Shown: positions 1 to 6,476 of the stretch, piece after piece
Position numbering within the stretch: position 1 is the first letter of the stretch
Layout: every line of letters begins with the position of its first letter
Source: Methanosarcinaceae archaeon
GTDB taxonomy: Archaea > Halobacteriota > Methanosarcinia > Methanosarcinales > Methanosarcinaceae
Direction of reading: 5' to 3'
Assembly (NCBI GenBank): GCA_016926455.1
Contig: JAFGOO010000071.1
Location: forward strand, 1-7,859
Length of the DNA stretch: 7,859 nucleotides
Program-made: the position numbers and the translations under genes
The notes under the pieces: model-generated
Databases searched by the model: none
The model's input: the letters and a program-made list of their open reading frames with translations, nothing else
Told to the model about the DNA's origin: nothing

Positions 1-84
1 AATACAGAAAACGATAGGGATATCAATGCTGCAATCAACATCAAGAAGTTTGCACTCCAAAATCAAAATCTAATAACCGTTTGA
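1..84 (+). CDS. tnpB: TnpB, RNA-guided nuclease of an IS200/IS605 element, C-terminal 27 residues only
   Basis: Frame 1 is open from the first base to the TGA at 82-84. It reads NTENDRDINAAINIKKFAL and then eight more residues. DRDINAAINIKK is the RuvC-III motif that closes TnpB proteins; its Asp (second D, bases 19-21) is one of the three catalytic metal-binding residues. TnpB is a transposon-encoded nuclease, related to Cas12, that cuts DNA next to a short target-adjacent motif under the direction of an RNA made from its own 3' end. The zinc-ribbon cysteines that normally precede this motif, and the other two catalytic residues, lie upstream of the window, so activity cannot be judged. The tail of about ten residues after the motif is a usual length. 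Partial because of the window edge; nothing shows that it is broken. Confidence 0.85.
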   Translation, partial: NTENDRDINAAINIKKFALQNQNLITV

Positions 85-178
85 CACTTTCGGAACGAGG
101 GGAAGGGCTTTTGGACTTGTGAACGATGTTTAAAAGAATGAAGCAAGAAGCTCAATGCGTAAGCGGGGAGTAGTTCAC
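1..178 (+). mobile_element. Right end of an IS200/IS605-family (IS1341-type, TnpB) insertion sequence, cut by the window edge
   Basis: The segment holds the last codons of tnpB followed by a right end of the kind seen in many IS605/IS1341 elements: a GAAGCTC block, a short hairpin with a GTAA loop (about 152-171), and the terminal TAGTTCAC at 171-178. I place the boundary after position 178 from the family consensus, not from a comparison with an empty site. The left end, any tnpA and most of tnpB lie outside the window, so it is unknown whether the element is complete, or carries tnpB only. It sits directly upstream of the cobalamin operon in the same orientation. Confidence 0.8.
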
Positions 179-194
179 TTAACTTAATATATCT
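85..194 (+). ncRNA. Likely TnpB omega RNA (reRNA): right-end scaffold plus about 16 nt of guide
   Basis: In IS605/IS1341 elements the transcript over the tnpB 3' end and right end is the guide RNA of TnpB, and in haloarchaea it is known as a sense overlapping transcript. Here the non-coding right end (85-178) has the family features. The final hairpin can be drawn as CTC AATGC-GTAA-GCGGG GAG, with two A/G mismatches inside and a GNRA-type loop closed by two G-C pairs, followed by TAGTTCAC at the element boundary. The guide would be the flanking DNA that starts at 179 (TTAACTTAATATATCT). The 5' end probably lies inside tnpB, possibly upstream of the window; I start the feature at 85 only because the stop codon is there. 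Expression is inferred, not seen. Confidence 0.5.
184..192 (+). promoter_or_regulatory. Possible TATA box for cobD
   Basis: TTAATATAT resembles an archaeal TATA box, and its centre (about 188) is 25 bases before the ATG at 213, the distance expected for a leaderless transcript starting at that ATG. The box begins six bases after the insertion-sequence end, so the position where a TFB-recognition element would sit is made of insertion-sequence bases. AT-rich DNA gives such matches by chance. Confidence 0.3.
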
Positions 195-212
195 GCTGTG
201 CGTAAAATGTGC

Positions 213-1715
213 ATGATTAAGTTGCCAGAAAAAATATACACACTTCCCCTTAGAAATTCTATTTTGAACCTTGCGCCTTGTGTACATGGTGGATTGGTTC
301 GCAAAAATGCTCAAAAATATGATATTCTGGAATCAGAGATACTAGATTTTAGTGCAAATATCAATCCTCTTGGAAATCCTTTTGAATATTCCGGTAGCTG
401 TCTGGATCTACAGCAAATCATGCAAAAGGCGCTTGAAAGGATCAACCAATATCCTGATAACCAATACCAGGAATTCAGGGACGCTGCAGCTCGTTTCTTA
501 GGAATGCGGATACAATCAGGGAACATAATTCCTGGCAACGGTTCATCAGAGATCATCAGGCTTGTTGCAGAATGTATAATTGAAAATGGTGATATGGTCA
601 TCATCTCACAACCGACATTTGATGAATATGAGCAGCAGTGCAGAATGTTCGGGGCACATCCCCTGCACATTCGTGACAGTGAAATCCTCAATGTATCCGA
701 TGAATTGCTAAAAAAATCCAAAATTCTTTTCCTGTGTAATCCTAACAATCCCACAGGTACATTGGTTTCCCGTAGTGATCTGAAGATCCTGGCCCAGCGA
801 TGCGCGGAGAATAAAACGATTTTTTTTGTTGACGAGGCTTTCATCGAATTGTCCGATCCCGCTCAGAGTATCGCGGACGTCGCTGCAACGAACGATTACG
901 TTTTTGTGCTTCGTTCACTCACCAAATCTTTTGCAATCCCCGGGGTTAGGATCGGTTTTGGGGTTGCATCTTTGAAAATGGCTGAGTTGCTCAATAATGC
1001 AAGACTCACATGGAACCTTGGAGTTATACCTGAAACACTTGGAACTTCACTTTTGAATATGGATGGTGGATACAACAGCAAGTACCTTATTGATTCAAGA
1101 AAACTCATCCAGAAAGAGCGGCAGTATCTCTTTGAACTTTTCTCACGCATCAGGGGATTTGAAGCAAAGCCCAGCAGTGTTAACTATATCCTTGTGGATG
1201 TGAGTGACATGTTAATGGATTCTGTTGAACTTACCTACCGTTTGGCAACCCATGGCATACTTATACGTGACTGCAGTTCCTTCTATTCTCTTGGAAAGGA
1301 TTATATCCGGGTAGCTGTTCGAACAAGAACAGAAAATGATAGCTTGGTAAAATCAATTGGCAAAGTGTTGACAGAATGGGGCAAAGAACAGGCAGAAGAA
1401 AAACTCAAGGAAGCCCTCAAAGCCGCGTCTGAAGGTACTCTTGCATCCAGAAACACCTGCGAATATTACCCATGCCATTTTGAAGGACAGGACTGCACTT
1501 TCTGTTTCTGCCCGTTTTATCCATGTGAGGACAAACGTACAGGTGGGAAGTGCATCGAACGTTCAACTGGCGGAAGGGTCTGGAGCTGTGCAGACTGTGA
1601 TGTAATCCACAAACCTGAGGTCTCGCAAAAGATACTGGATATATTTATGGAAAAGGGGAGCACAGAGGAGAACCTTAAGGAAGCCTGGAAAAGAGCGGTG
1701 GAGCCATTTTTATGA
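213..1715 (+). CDS. cobD: CobD: threonine-phosphate decarboxylase, probably bifunctional with L-threonine kinase, with Cys-rich tail
   Basis: PLP enzyme of aminotransferase fold I that makes (R)-1-aminopropan-2-ol O-phosphate, the linker of the cobamide nucleotide loop. Numbering from ATG 213 (500 aa): PCVHGG and DFSANINPLG near the N-terminus, NPNNPTG at 176-182, Asp207 in FVDEAF (contacts the PLP ring nitrogen), Lys238 in SLTKSFAIPG (Schiff-base lysine), and Arg370 in VAVR (carboxylate binding). Residues 390-500 are an extension with nine cysteines (416, 421, 428, 431, 433, 438, 447, 459, 462), a likely metal or Fe-S site. The M. mazei homologue MM2060 has a similar extension of 111 residues and was reported to act also as L-threonine kinase; shared kinase activity here is inferred. 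The start is uncertain: GTG 198, ATG 207 and ATG 213 are all in frame and none has a visible ribosome binding site. I chose 213 for its spacing to a TATA-like box. The conserved core begins at about residue 13. Confidence 0.93.
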   Translation: MIKLPEKIYTLPLRNSILNLAPCVHGGLVRKNAQKYDILESEILDFSANINPLGNPFEYSGSCLDLQQIMQKALERINQYPDNQYQEFRDAAARFLGMRIQSGNIIPGNGSSEIIRLVAECIIENGDMVIISQPTFDEYEQQCRMFGAHPLHIRDSEILNVSDELLKKSKILFLCNPNNPTGTLVSRSDLKILAQRCAENKTIFFVDEAFIELSDPAQSIADVAATNDYVFVLRSLTKSFAIPGVRIGFGVASLKMAELLNNARLTWNLGVIPETLGTSLLNMDGGYNSKYLIDSRKLIQKERQYLFELFSRIRGFEAKPSSVNYILVDVSDMLMDSVELTYRLATHGILIRDCSSFYSLGKDYIRVAVRTRTENDSLVKSIGKVLTEWGKEQAEEKLKEALKAASEGTLASRNTCEYYPCHFEGQDCTFCFCPFYPCEDKRTGGKCIERSTGGRVWSCADCDVIHKPEVSQKILDIFMEKGSTEENLKEAWKRAVEPFL

Positions 1716-2695
1716 TCGATCCGGCACTTCCCGGGACGGATCATCTAGTATCAGTTCTCTTGCTAGCATTCGCATTTGATATACTGATTGGTGAGCCTCC
1801 CGAAACAATTCACCCTGTAGTATGGATTGGGAAATTAATAGGAATACTAAAAAAATCCGCACCCTCTTCTCACAGAAAACTCTACGGAACATTTATGGCG
1901 CTTGTTTGCATACTTTTTGCGTCCATTATGGGATATACGGTTCTGATAATAACGAATAGTGATATAATCCCTGAAACATTTCGGCTTCTTTTGGCAGCCT
2001 ATTTCTTAAAATCGATGTTTGCTGTTCGGAGTCTCCTTACGCCTGCACAGCAGATATCTGATGACCTTGCACAAAACCGCTTAAAAGAGGTTCGTGAAAG
2101 ACTCCCTATCTATGTCAGTAGGGATCCATCCAAACTTAAAAAAGAACAGATGTCATCTGCTGTAATTGAATCCGTCGCAGAGAATTTTGTGGACGGGTTT
2201 TTGAGCCCAATTTTCTATTATTCTTTGTTAGGTCCCTATGGACTTGTAGGCGCATATGCCTACAAATCTGTGAATACTCTTGATTCCATGGTCGGTTATA
2301 AAGATGAAATTCATTTGGAACTAGGCTATTTCTCTGCAAAGCTGGATGATGTACTGAATTGGATACCTGGGCGCATATCTGTACTTTTCATTTCGGTTAC
2401 ATCAATGATTATTGGCATAATTCCGCGTAAAAATGGAAAAAAGATGAGTTTCTCCAGTGCTTTTAAAGGCGCAATTAAGGATGGTGCAAACACTCCGTCT
2501 CCGAATTCCGGTTATCCAATGGCGGCTGTATCCGGTGCACTCGGGATACGGCTCGAGAAACCAAACACCTATGTACTTGGAAATGAATATCCACAACCAA
2601 AACCTACAGATATAAAAAGAGTATCGAATTTAGTAAGGACTTCAGCTTTCTTATCGATAGCCGTATTTTCAGTAATCATTTATATGATTAATTAA
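1712..2695 (+). CDS. cbiB: CbiB: adenosylcobinamide-phosphate synthase
   Basis: Membrane enzyme that joins adenosylcobyric acid to the aminopropanol phosphate made by CobD, giving adenosylcobinamide phosphate. The 327-residue protein shows the family motifs in order: DILIGEPPETIHPVVWIGK (23-41), SRDPS (136-140), ESVAENFVDG (153-162), NTLDSMVGYK (188-197) and DGANTPSPNSGYPMAA (257-272). Hydrophobic segments at about 58-82, 163-184, 222-238 and 310-327, among others, fit an integral membrane protein. The length is normal for CbiB. The start codon overlaps the cobD stop as ATGA, and a GGTGGAG at 1697-1703 lies eight bases upstream, so translation is probably coupled to cobD, whose product is its substrate. 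No sign of damage. Confidence 0.96.
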   Translation: MIDPALPGTDHLVSVLLLAFAFDILIGEPPETIHPVVWIGKLIGILKKSAPSSHRKLYGTFMALVCILFASIMGYTVLIITNSDIIPETFRLLLAAYFLKSMFAVRSLLTPAQQISDDLAQNRLKEVRERLPIYVSRDPSKLKKEQMSSAVIESVAENFVDGFLSPIFYYSLLGPYGLVGAYAYKSVNTLDSMVGYKDEIHLELGYFSAKLDDVLNWIPGRISVLFISVTSMIIGIIPRKNGKKMSFSSAFKGAIKDGANTPSPNSGYPMAAVSGALGIRLEKPNTYVLGNEYPQPKPTDIKRVSNLVRTSAFLSIAVFSVIIYMIN

Positions 2696-2723
2696 CTGTA
2701 TTTAAGACGTTTTAACAATCAGA

Positions 2724-2728
2724 GTGAT
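2724..2728 (+). promoter_or_regulatory. Ribosome binding site that decides the cobZ start
   Basis: GTGAT matches the right half of the archaeal GGAGGTGAT site and ends four bases before ATG 2733. The GTG at 2724, which would otherwise give a start three codons earlier, is therefore more likely part of the ribosome binding site than a start codon. Confidence 0.5.
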
Positions 2729-2732
2729 TATA

Positions 2733-3338
2733 ATGAAATTATCAGACATAGAAGCCCAGAACTTGAAAGAAGGCCAGCCAGATGAAGTGGAAGGGGTGGC
2801 TACCCAGAATATACTGGACATACTGGAAGATGAGGGTATAACCGTTGAGATGCTTGTGGATACGGCAATGGTTTTGTACATTCCACATCCCGGTATCGAG
2901 ACCCAAGAACTGGCTGAAAACATGTTCAAAAAAGAGTTAAAGATTGCATTATCAGACCCGAATTTGTGTATACTGGTTTATTCTGGGATACTGCTTGAAC
3001 ATGAAGGTAAAGCAGGCAGGTTGCCCGATATCAGTGTATCATCGTACGAAAAAGATCTCACCTTCATCATCGCAGATGAAGTCATTGGAATGAGCATTGC
3101 AAAATACATCAGTGGAGATAAGGGAATGTTCGAGTACGTCCGGTTCGATAAAGAGAAACCCGGCATACTTGCAAGCATGGGACCTTTTATGGATGATGTG
3201 ATTGCAGGTCTGATTGGCGGTGTATCTGCAAATATGTACACAAGGGGTATGGTCGAATTAGGTGATGATGGCAAAGATGACATAACAAAAAAAAGGAAGA
3301 GATACAACAGTGATGTTGGCGGTGTGATTGCCGGATGA
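2733..3338 (+). CDS. cobZ: CobZ: alpha-ribazole phosphate phosphatase, PgpA-like fold
   Basis: The 201-residue protein belongs to the phosphatidylglycerophosphatase A-like family that supplies the archaeal alpha-ribazole-5'-phosphate phosphatase CobZ, a non-homologous replacement for bacterial CobC. It removes the phosphate in the last part of nucleotide-loop assembly. Acidic pairs that fit the metal-binding centre of this fold are visible: Asp115-Glu116 in IADEVIGM and Asp154-Asp155 in PFMDDVIAGL, with GKAGRLP between the N-terminal half and the centre. The bacterial PgpA membrane character is weak, and the C-terminus is a short charged tail rich in Lys and Asp. Its place between cbiB and cobS, as in M. 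mazei, supports cobamide rather than lipid function. The gene follows cbiB after 37 bases, the widest gap in the cobalamin cluster, and overlaps cobS by four bases. The GTG at 2724 is the alternative start. Confidence 0.88.
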   Translation: MKLSDIEAQNLKEGQPDEVEGVATQNILDILEDEGITVEMLVDTAMVLYIPHPGIETQELAENMFKKELKIALSDPNLCILVYSGILLEHEGKAGRLPDISVSSYEKDLTFIIADEVIGMSIAKYISGDKGMFEYVRFDKEKPGILASMGPFMDDVIAGLIGGVSANMYTRGMVELGDDGKDDITKKRKRYNSDVGGVIAG

Positions 3339-4168
3339 GTTCGTTTTTGCTTGCTGTTCGTTCAGGTTTTGGGTTCCTTTCAACAATTCCTGTAGGTATA
3401 ACGATGGAAGGGTTTGATGAATTGATGAAGAGAATGTATCTCTTCACTTTCATAGGTTCGGTTCTTGGTTTTATCATAGGAGCTTTTGCTTTTGTGTTCG
3501 AGGCTTTCTTTCCACCGCAGATTAGTGCTATTTTGATTATTGTATCTATATACTACTTCACAGGGCTGAATCATCTGGATGGACTGGCAGATTTCGGTGA
3601 TGGTGTTACAGCACACGGTTCACTGGAGAAGAAGATTAAAGCTATGAAGGATGTCTCACTGGGCATTGGTGGTGCTGCGTACTGCTGTGCTGCACTTATT
3701 GCGCTGTATGCAACCATTAGTGCACTGCAAAAGGAGGTCGTGTTATTAGATGGCGTAGCAGGATTGAATGCGTCATTAGTGATTTTTGCGTCAATGTTCG
3801 TTTCCGAGGTTAGCGCAAAACAGGCAATGCTGACAATCGCAACTTTTGGAAAACCGATTCATGAGGGACTCGGCTCAATGGCTATGGAAAATACCACCAT
3901 TCCAAAATTTCTAATTGGGCTGGCATTTGGTGGAGTCGTCTGCACCCTTGCATTTTCTTTGATTGGATTCGGAACGGTTGCGATTCTGGCTTTTGCCTCT
4001 TCCACATTTTCAGCTCTGGTGATATTGAACATAACCAACCGCCATTTCGGAGGTGTTAACGGAGATGGTATCGGAACAGCGAATGAGGTTGGACGACTAA
4101 TTGCATTGATTTTCATTACACTCGCATTGGGAAATGGGCTTGGAGGCATAAAATGGACTCTGTTGTGA
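3335..4168 (+). CDS. cobS: CobS: adenosylcobinamide-GDP ribazoletransferase (cobamide synthase)
   Basis: Integral membrane enzyme that joins adenosylcobinamide-GDP (made by CobY) to alpha-ribazole or its 5'-phosphate, completing the cobamide. The 277-residue protein starts with the family opening FLLAVRSGFGFLSTIPVG and carries the signature HLDGLADFGDG at 80-90, whose Asp82, Asp86 and Asp89 form a metal-binding DxxxDxxD pattern. It is followed by the expected KAMKDVSLGIGG stretch. Several hydrophobic segments (about 35-60, 66-79, 112-132, 142-160, 190-225 and near the C-terminus) fit a polytopic membrane protein. A second conserved part, NRHFGGVNGDGIGTANEVGR, lies before the last membrane segment. 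The ATG overlaps the cobZ stop as ATGA. The 3' end overlaps cobY by 16 bases. The length is normal for the family. Confidence 0.96.
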   Translation: MSSFLLAVRSGFGFLSTIPVGITMEGFDELMKRMYLFTFIGSVLGFIIGAFAFVFEAFFPPQISAILIIVSIYYFTGLNHLDGLADFGDGVTAHGSLEKKIKAMKDVSLGIGGAAYCCAALIALYATISALQKEVVLLDGVAGLNASLVIFASMFVSEVSAKQAMLTIATFGKPIHEGLGSMAMENTTIPKFLIGLAFGGVVCTLAFSLIGFGTVAILAFASSTFSALVILNITNRHFGGVNGDGIGTANEVGRLIALIFITLALGNGLGGIKWTLL

Positions 4169-4761
4169 TGGCAGGTGGTCTTGGTCGCAGGCTCGGTATG
4201 GGTGAGAAACCGTGCATTGAACTTATGGGAAAATATCTTGTAACTTATGTGATCGATGCGCTCGATAAAGCAGAACATATAGACCGTATCTTTGTAGCGG
4301 TCTCACCCGCAACCCCAAACACAGAGACCGTTGTTTTGAATCATTATGGAGGACGTATTAAGGTTATCAGGACCCCTGGGGGGAACTATGTCGGTGATAT
4401 GGTTCACGCCGTTGAAACTGCAGGAATCCTCAAACCGGTTCTGATCATAATGTCTGACCTACCTCTGATAACATCTGAGTTGATTGATTTGATAATCGAT
4501 GAATACCAGAAGTGTGGTACACCTGCCCTGTCAGTCCACGTCCCGATTTCTGTTTGCAGGAGTCTCGGGATTAGACCGGATACCGTATTTCATAGGAACG
4601 GAAAATTGATCGTACCCACTGGGGTTAACATACTGGATGGTCATGATATTCATAAAGAGCAAGAAGATTTCAATCTCGTATTAGAAAATCCTGAGCTTGC
4701 ACTTAATATTAACACAGTTAATGAACTAGCGCACTGCAAACAATTGTTGGAGGTGGTGTAA
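4153..4761 (+). CDS. cobY: CobY: GTP:adenosylcobinamide-phosphate guanylyltransferase
   Basis: Archaeal nucleotidyltransferase that turns adenosylcobinamide phosphate and GTP into adenosylcobinamide-GDP for CobS. It replaces bacterial CobU but lacks the cobinamide kinase activity, which is not needed when CbiB uses the phosphorylated linker. The 202-residue protein has a nucleotide-binding opening MAGGLGRRLGMGEKP (6-20), typical of the sugar-nucleotidyltransferase (GT-A) fold, and a metal-binding MSDLPL with Asp102. The length is near the usual 200 residues. The start lies inside cobS, with GGAGG at 4142-4146 six bases upstream, so it is well supported. Its TAA stop is followed at once, in the same frame, by sufC, and the last codons of cobY contain the sufC ribosome binding site. 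Confidence 0.93.
   Translation: MDSVVMAGGLGRRLGMGEKPCIELMGKYLVTYVIDALDKAEHIDRIFVAVSPATPNTETVVLNHYGGRIKVIRTPGGNYVGDMVHAVETAGILKPVLIIMSDLPLITSELIDLIIDEYQKCGTPALSVHVPISVCRSLGIRPDTVFHRNGKLIVPTGVNILDGHDIHKEQEDFNLVLENPELALNINTVNELAHCKQLLEVV
4749..4755 (+). promoter_or_regulatory. Strong ribosome binding site for sufC, inside the cobY 3' end
   Basis: GGAGGTG is a seven-base match to the archaeal anti-SD complement. It ends six bases before ATT 4762 but 24 bases before TTG 4780, the first ordinary start codon. The spacing is right only for an initiation at or next to 4762. Confidence 0.65.
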
Positions 4762-5493
4762 ATTTTAACCATTATAAACTTGAAACTCAGATTAGACGGA
4801 AAAGAGATTATGCGCGGTGTAAACCTTGAAGTTGCAGATGGTGAGATACACAGCGTGATCGGACCAAACGGTGCCGGTAAAAGTACGCTTGCTTATCTCT
4901 TGATGGGGCTTGAAGGTTATGAACCAGAAGAAGGTGAAATCTACTTCAATGGTGAGCTAATCACCCCCCTCAGCATTACAGAGCGTGCAAAGCGTGGGAT
5001 CACTCTTGGATGGCAGGAGCCTGCTCGTTTTGAAGGATTGAAGGTTCGGGATTACCTTTCGATTGGGGCCAGACAGGCTAACAATGTGTCTGAAGAGACA
5101 TTTTGTCATGCCCTTGAAATGGTAAACATGTCTCCAGAGCTATATTTAGACCGCGAGGTTAGCGAAGCGTTAAGCGGTGGTGAACGAAAACGTATCGAAC
5201 TGGCCTCGATCATCACGATGGAACCGAGACTTGCAATTCTTGATGAACCTGATTCAGGAATCGATGTACTGTCTTTAAAAGAAGTTATCACCATGATACA
5301 GCATCTCAAGAATAAAGGCTCATCCGTTCTGGTAATCACACACAGGGAAGAGATTGCGGCATCTTCGGACAGGGCCTCTCTGATGTGTGACGGCATAATA
5401 GTGAAAACAGGAGACCCGCTTGAGATCAGTAATTTCTTCAAGGACGAATGCAAACCATGCGACATGAAAGCATATACTCTTAAAGGGGAGTGA
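4762..5493 (+). CDS. sufC: SufC-type ABC ATPase of a minimal SUF (SMS) Fe-S assembly system; probable ATT start
   Basis: Soluble ATPase that drives Fe-S cluster assembly on the SufB scaffold encoded next. Numbered from ATT 4762 (243 aa): Walker A GPNGAGKST 34-42, Q-loop Gln85 in GWQEP, signature LSGGERKR from 137, Walker B with Asp161-Glu162 in LAILDEPDSGID, and His194 in VITHREE. DEPDSGID and the short length separate SufC from transport ATPases, and no permease gene is nearby. The start is the odd part. The in-frame codons 4762-4779 encode the first beta strand (ILTIIN before LKLRLDGKEI), which aligns with the usual opening of SufC proteins, and a strong ribosome binding site points to 4762. 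Starting at TTG 4780 would lose that strand. Either an AUU start or a sequence error at 4764 explains this. Probably co-transcribed with cobY. Confidence 0.9.
   Translation: MLTIINLKLRLDGKEIMRGVNLEVADGEIHSVIGPNGAGKSTLAYLLMGLEGYEPEEGEIYFNGELITPLSITERAKRGITLGWQEPARFEGLKVRDYLSIGARQANNVSEETFCHALEMVNMSPELYLDREVSEALSGGERKRIELASIITMEPRLAILDEPDSGIDVLSLKEVITMIQHLKNKGSSVLVITHREEIAASSDRASLMCDGIIVKTGDPLEISNFFKDECKPCDMKAYTLKGE
5486..5490 (+). promoter_or_regulatory. Ribosome binding site that decides the sufB start
   Basis: GGGAG just before the sufC stop lies eight bases before ATG 5499. The in-frame GTG at 5490 overlaps this site, so ATG 5499 is the better start. Confidence 0.5.
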
Positions 5494-5498
5494 GTTGT

Positions 5499-6458
5499 AT
5501 GGATGTGATCCAACTCGATGTTTCAGATGAATCCGAAGCCATGAAAGGAGCATTAGAACTTGCTGGTGGTGATGCATCAGTTTTTAAGATGCCTCATGTT
5601 TCAAGTCTAGTGGTCAGCGGAAATAGGATATTGAGTGCAAATCAAACTGTAGGCATCGTTCTTGAGATAAAATCAACTGAATATGGTGTTGATATTGAAC
5701 TTACCATCAAAAAAGGATATAAGATTCCGGATCCTGTTCATCTTTGCTTTGGGTTTTTGCCAAAAGAGGGTCTTCAGCAGATCAATGTTTCGATGATTGC
5801 GGAGGAAGATTCCTCGGTTCAACTGGTTGCACACTGCACGTTCCCGAATTCTGAGCGTGTGATACATAAAATGGATGCCAACATAGTCATACATAAAAAT
5901 GCATTTCTGAAATATGATGAAACACATTTCCATGGTGAGATGGGTGGTGTTGAGGTCATTCCAAAAGCAAAGATTGATATAAGGGAAGGAGGTCGCTATT
6001 TTACCGGTTTAACACTAATCTCAGGACGTGTCGGGTTGCTTGACCTTGATTATGATGTTGAGGCTGGCAAAGATTCTGTTTGTGAACTCAGTACAAAGGT
6101 ACATGGTAAGGACACTGATACTATAAAGATCAAGGAGAAAGTATCCCTGATTGGTGAAAATGCCAGAAGTGTTACCAAAAGCAGGGTTGCAATTGCTGAC
6201 AATGCAGTAGCGGAATTTACAGGTATAACCGAGGGACATGCACCTCACGCCTTCGGTCATGTGGATTGTGTCGAGGTTATACAGGGCAATGCAGTTGCCT
6301 GTGCAATTCCAATCGTAAGGGTTGATAACCCACTAGCAAAGGTAACTCACGAAGCTGCAATTGGGAGTGTGGATAAAAAAGAGGTTGAGACCTTGATGGC
6401 ACGAGGGCTTGAGGAAGGCGAGGCAGTTGACATTATTGTGAAAGGTATGTTGTTGTGA
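5499..6458 (+). CDS. sufB: SufB-type Fe-S scaffold of a minimal SUF (SMS) system
   Basis: Scaffold partner of SufC; in the minimal archaeal system SufC2B2 builds and hands over Fe-S clusters without SufD, SufS or SufE. The protein has 319 residues, far shorter than the roughly 495 of E. coli SufB, because the long N-terminal part is missing; the beta-helix core and the C-terminal helices remain. The C-terminal block matches SufB: GHVDC with Cys257 corresponds by eye to E. coli Cys405, and VTHEAAIGS with His284-Glu285 to His433-Glu434, the proposed cluster-assembly residues. It is followed by LMARGLEEGEAVDIIVKGML, the SufC-binding end. Five cysteines are present in all. Five bases separate it from sufC. 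No cysteine desulfurase gene lies in the window, in keeping with methanogens, which can use sulfide as sulfur source. SufD is the alternative label, less likely for a lone partner. Confidence 0.9.
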   Translation: MDVIQLDVSDESEAMKGALELAGGDASVFKMPHVSSLVVSGNRILSANQTVGIVLEIKSTEYGVDIELTIKKGYKIPDPVHLCFGFLPKEGLQQINVSMIAEEDSSVQLVAHCTFPNSERVIHKMDANIVIHKNAFLKYDETHFHGEMGGVEVIPKAKIDIREGGRYFTGLTLISGRVGLLDLDYDVEAGKDSVCELSTKVHGKDTDTIKIKEKVSLIGENARSVTKSRVAIADNAVAEFTGITEGHAPHAFGHVDCVEVIQGNAVACAIPIVRVDNPLAKVTHEAAIGSVDKKEVETLMARGLEEGEAVDIIVKGMLL

Positions 6459-6476
6459 AATGGAGAAGTAATAGTC

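Noticed and set aside
311..844. 177-residue open frame on the minus strand
   Set aside because: It lies wholly inside cobD, shows no recognisable motif, and the cobD frame carries all PLP-enzyme signatures. It is a shadow frame, as is the shorter minus-strand frame at 63-314.
2696..2732. Separate promoter for cobZ in the 37-base gap after cbiB
   Set aside because: TATTTAAG at about 2699-2706 is weakly TATA-like, but the gap is short, the order is conserved as an operon elsewhere, and nothing else supports a start there.
3859..4278. 139-residue open frame on the minus strand across the cobS/cobY junction
   Set aside because: Both + strand genes carry clear family motifs over the same bases, and the minus frame is rich in Pro, Thr and Ser with no domain. 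Other minus-strand frames inside cbiB, cobZ, sufC, sufB and the KaiC-like gene were dismissed for the same reason.
4153..5493. CobY-SufC fusion by stop-codon readthrough
   Set aside because: The two genes are in the same frame with a single TAA between them, but the sufC ribosome binding site before the stop explains separate initiation, and TAA is the least leaky stop. A joint protein has no evident logic.
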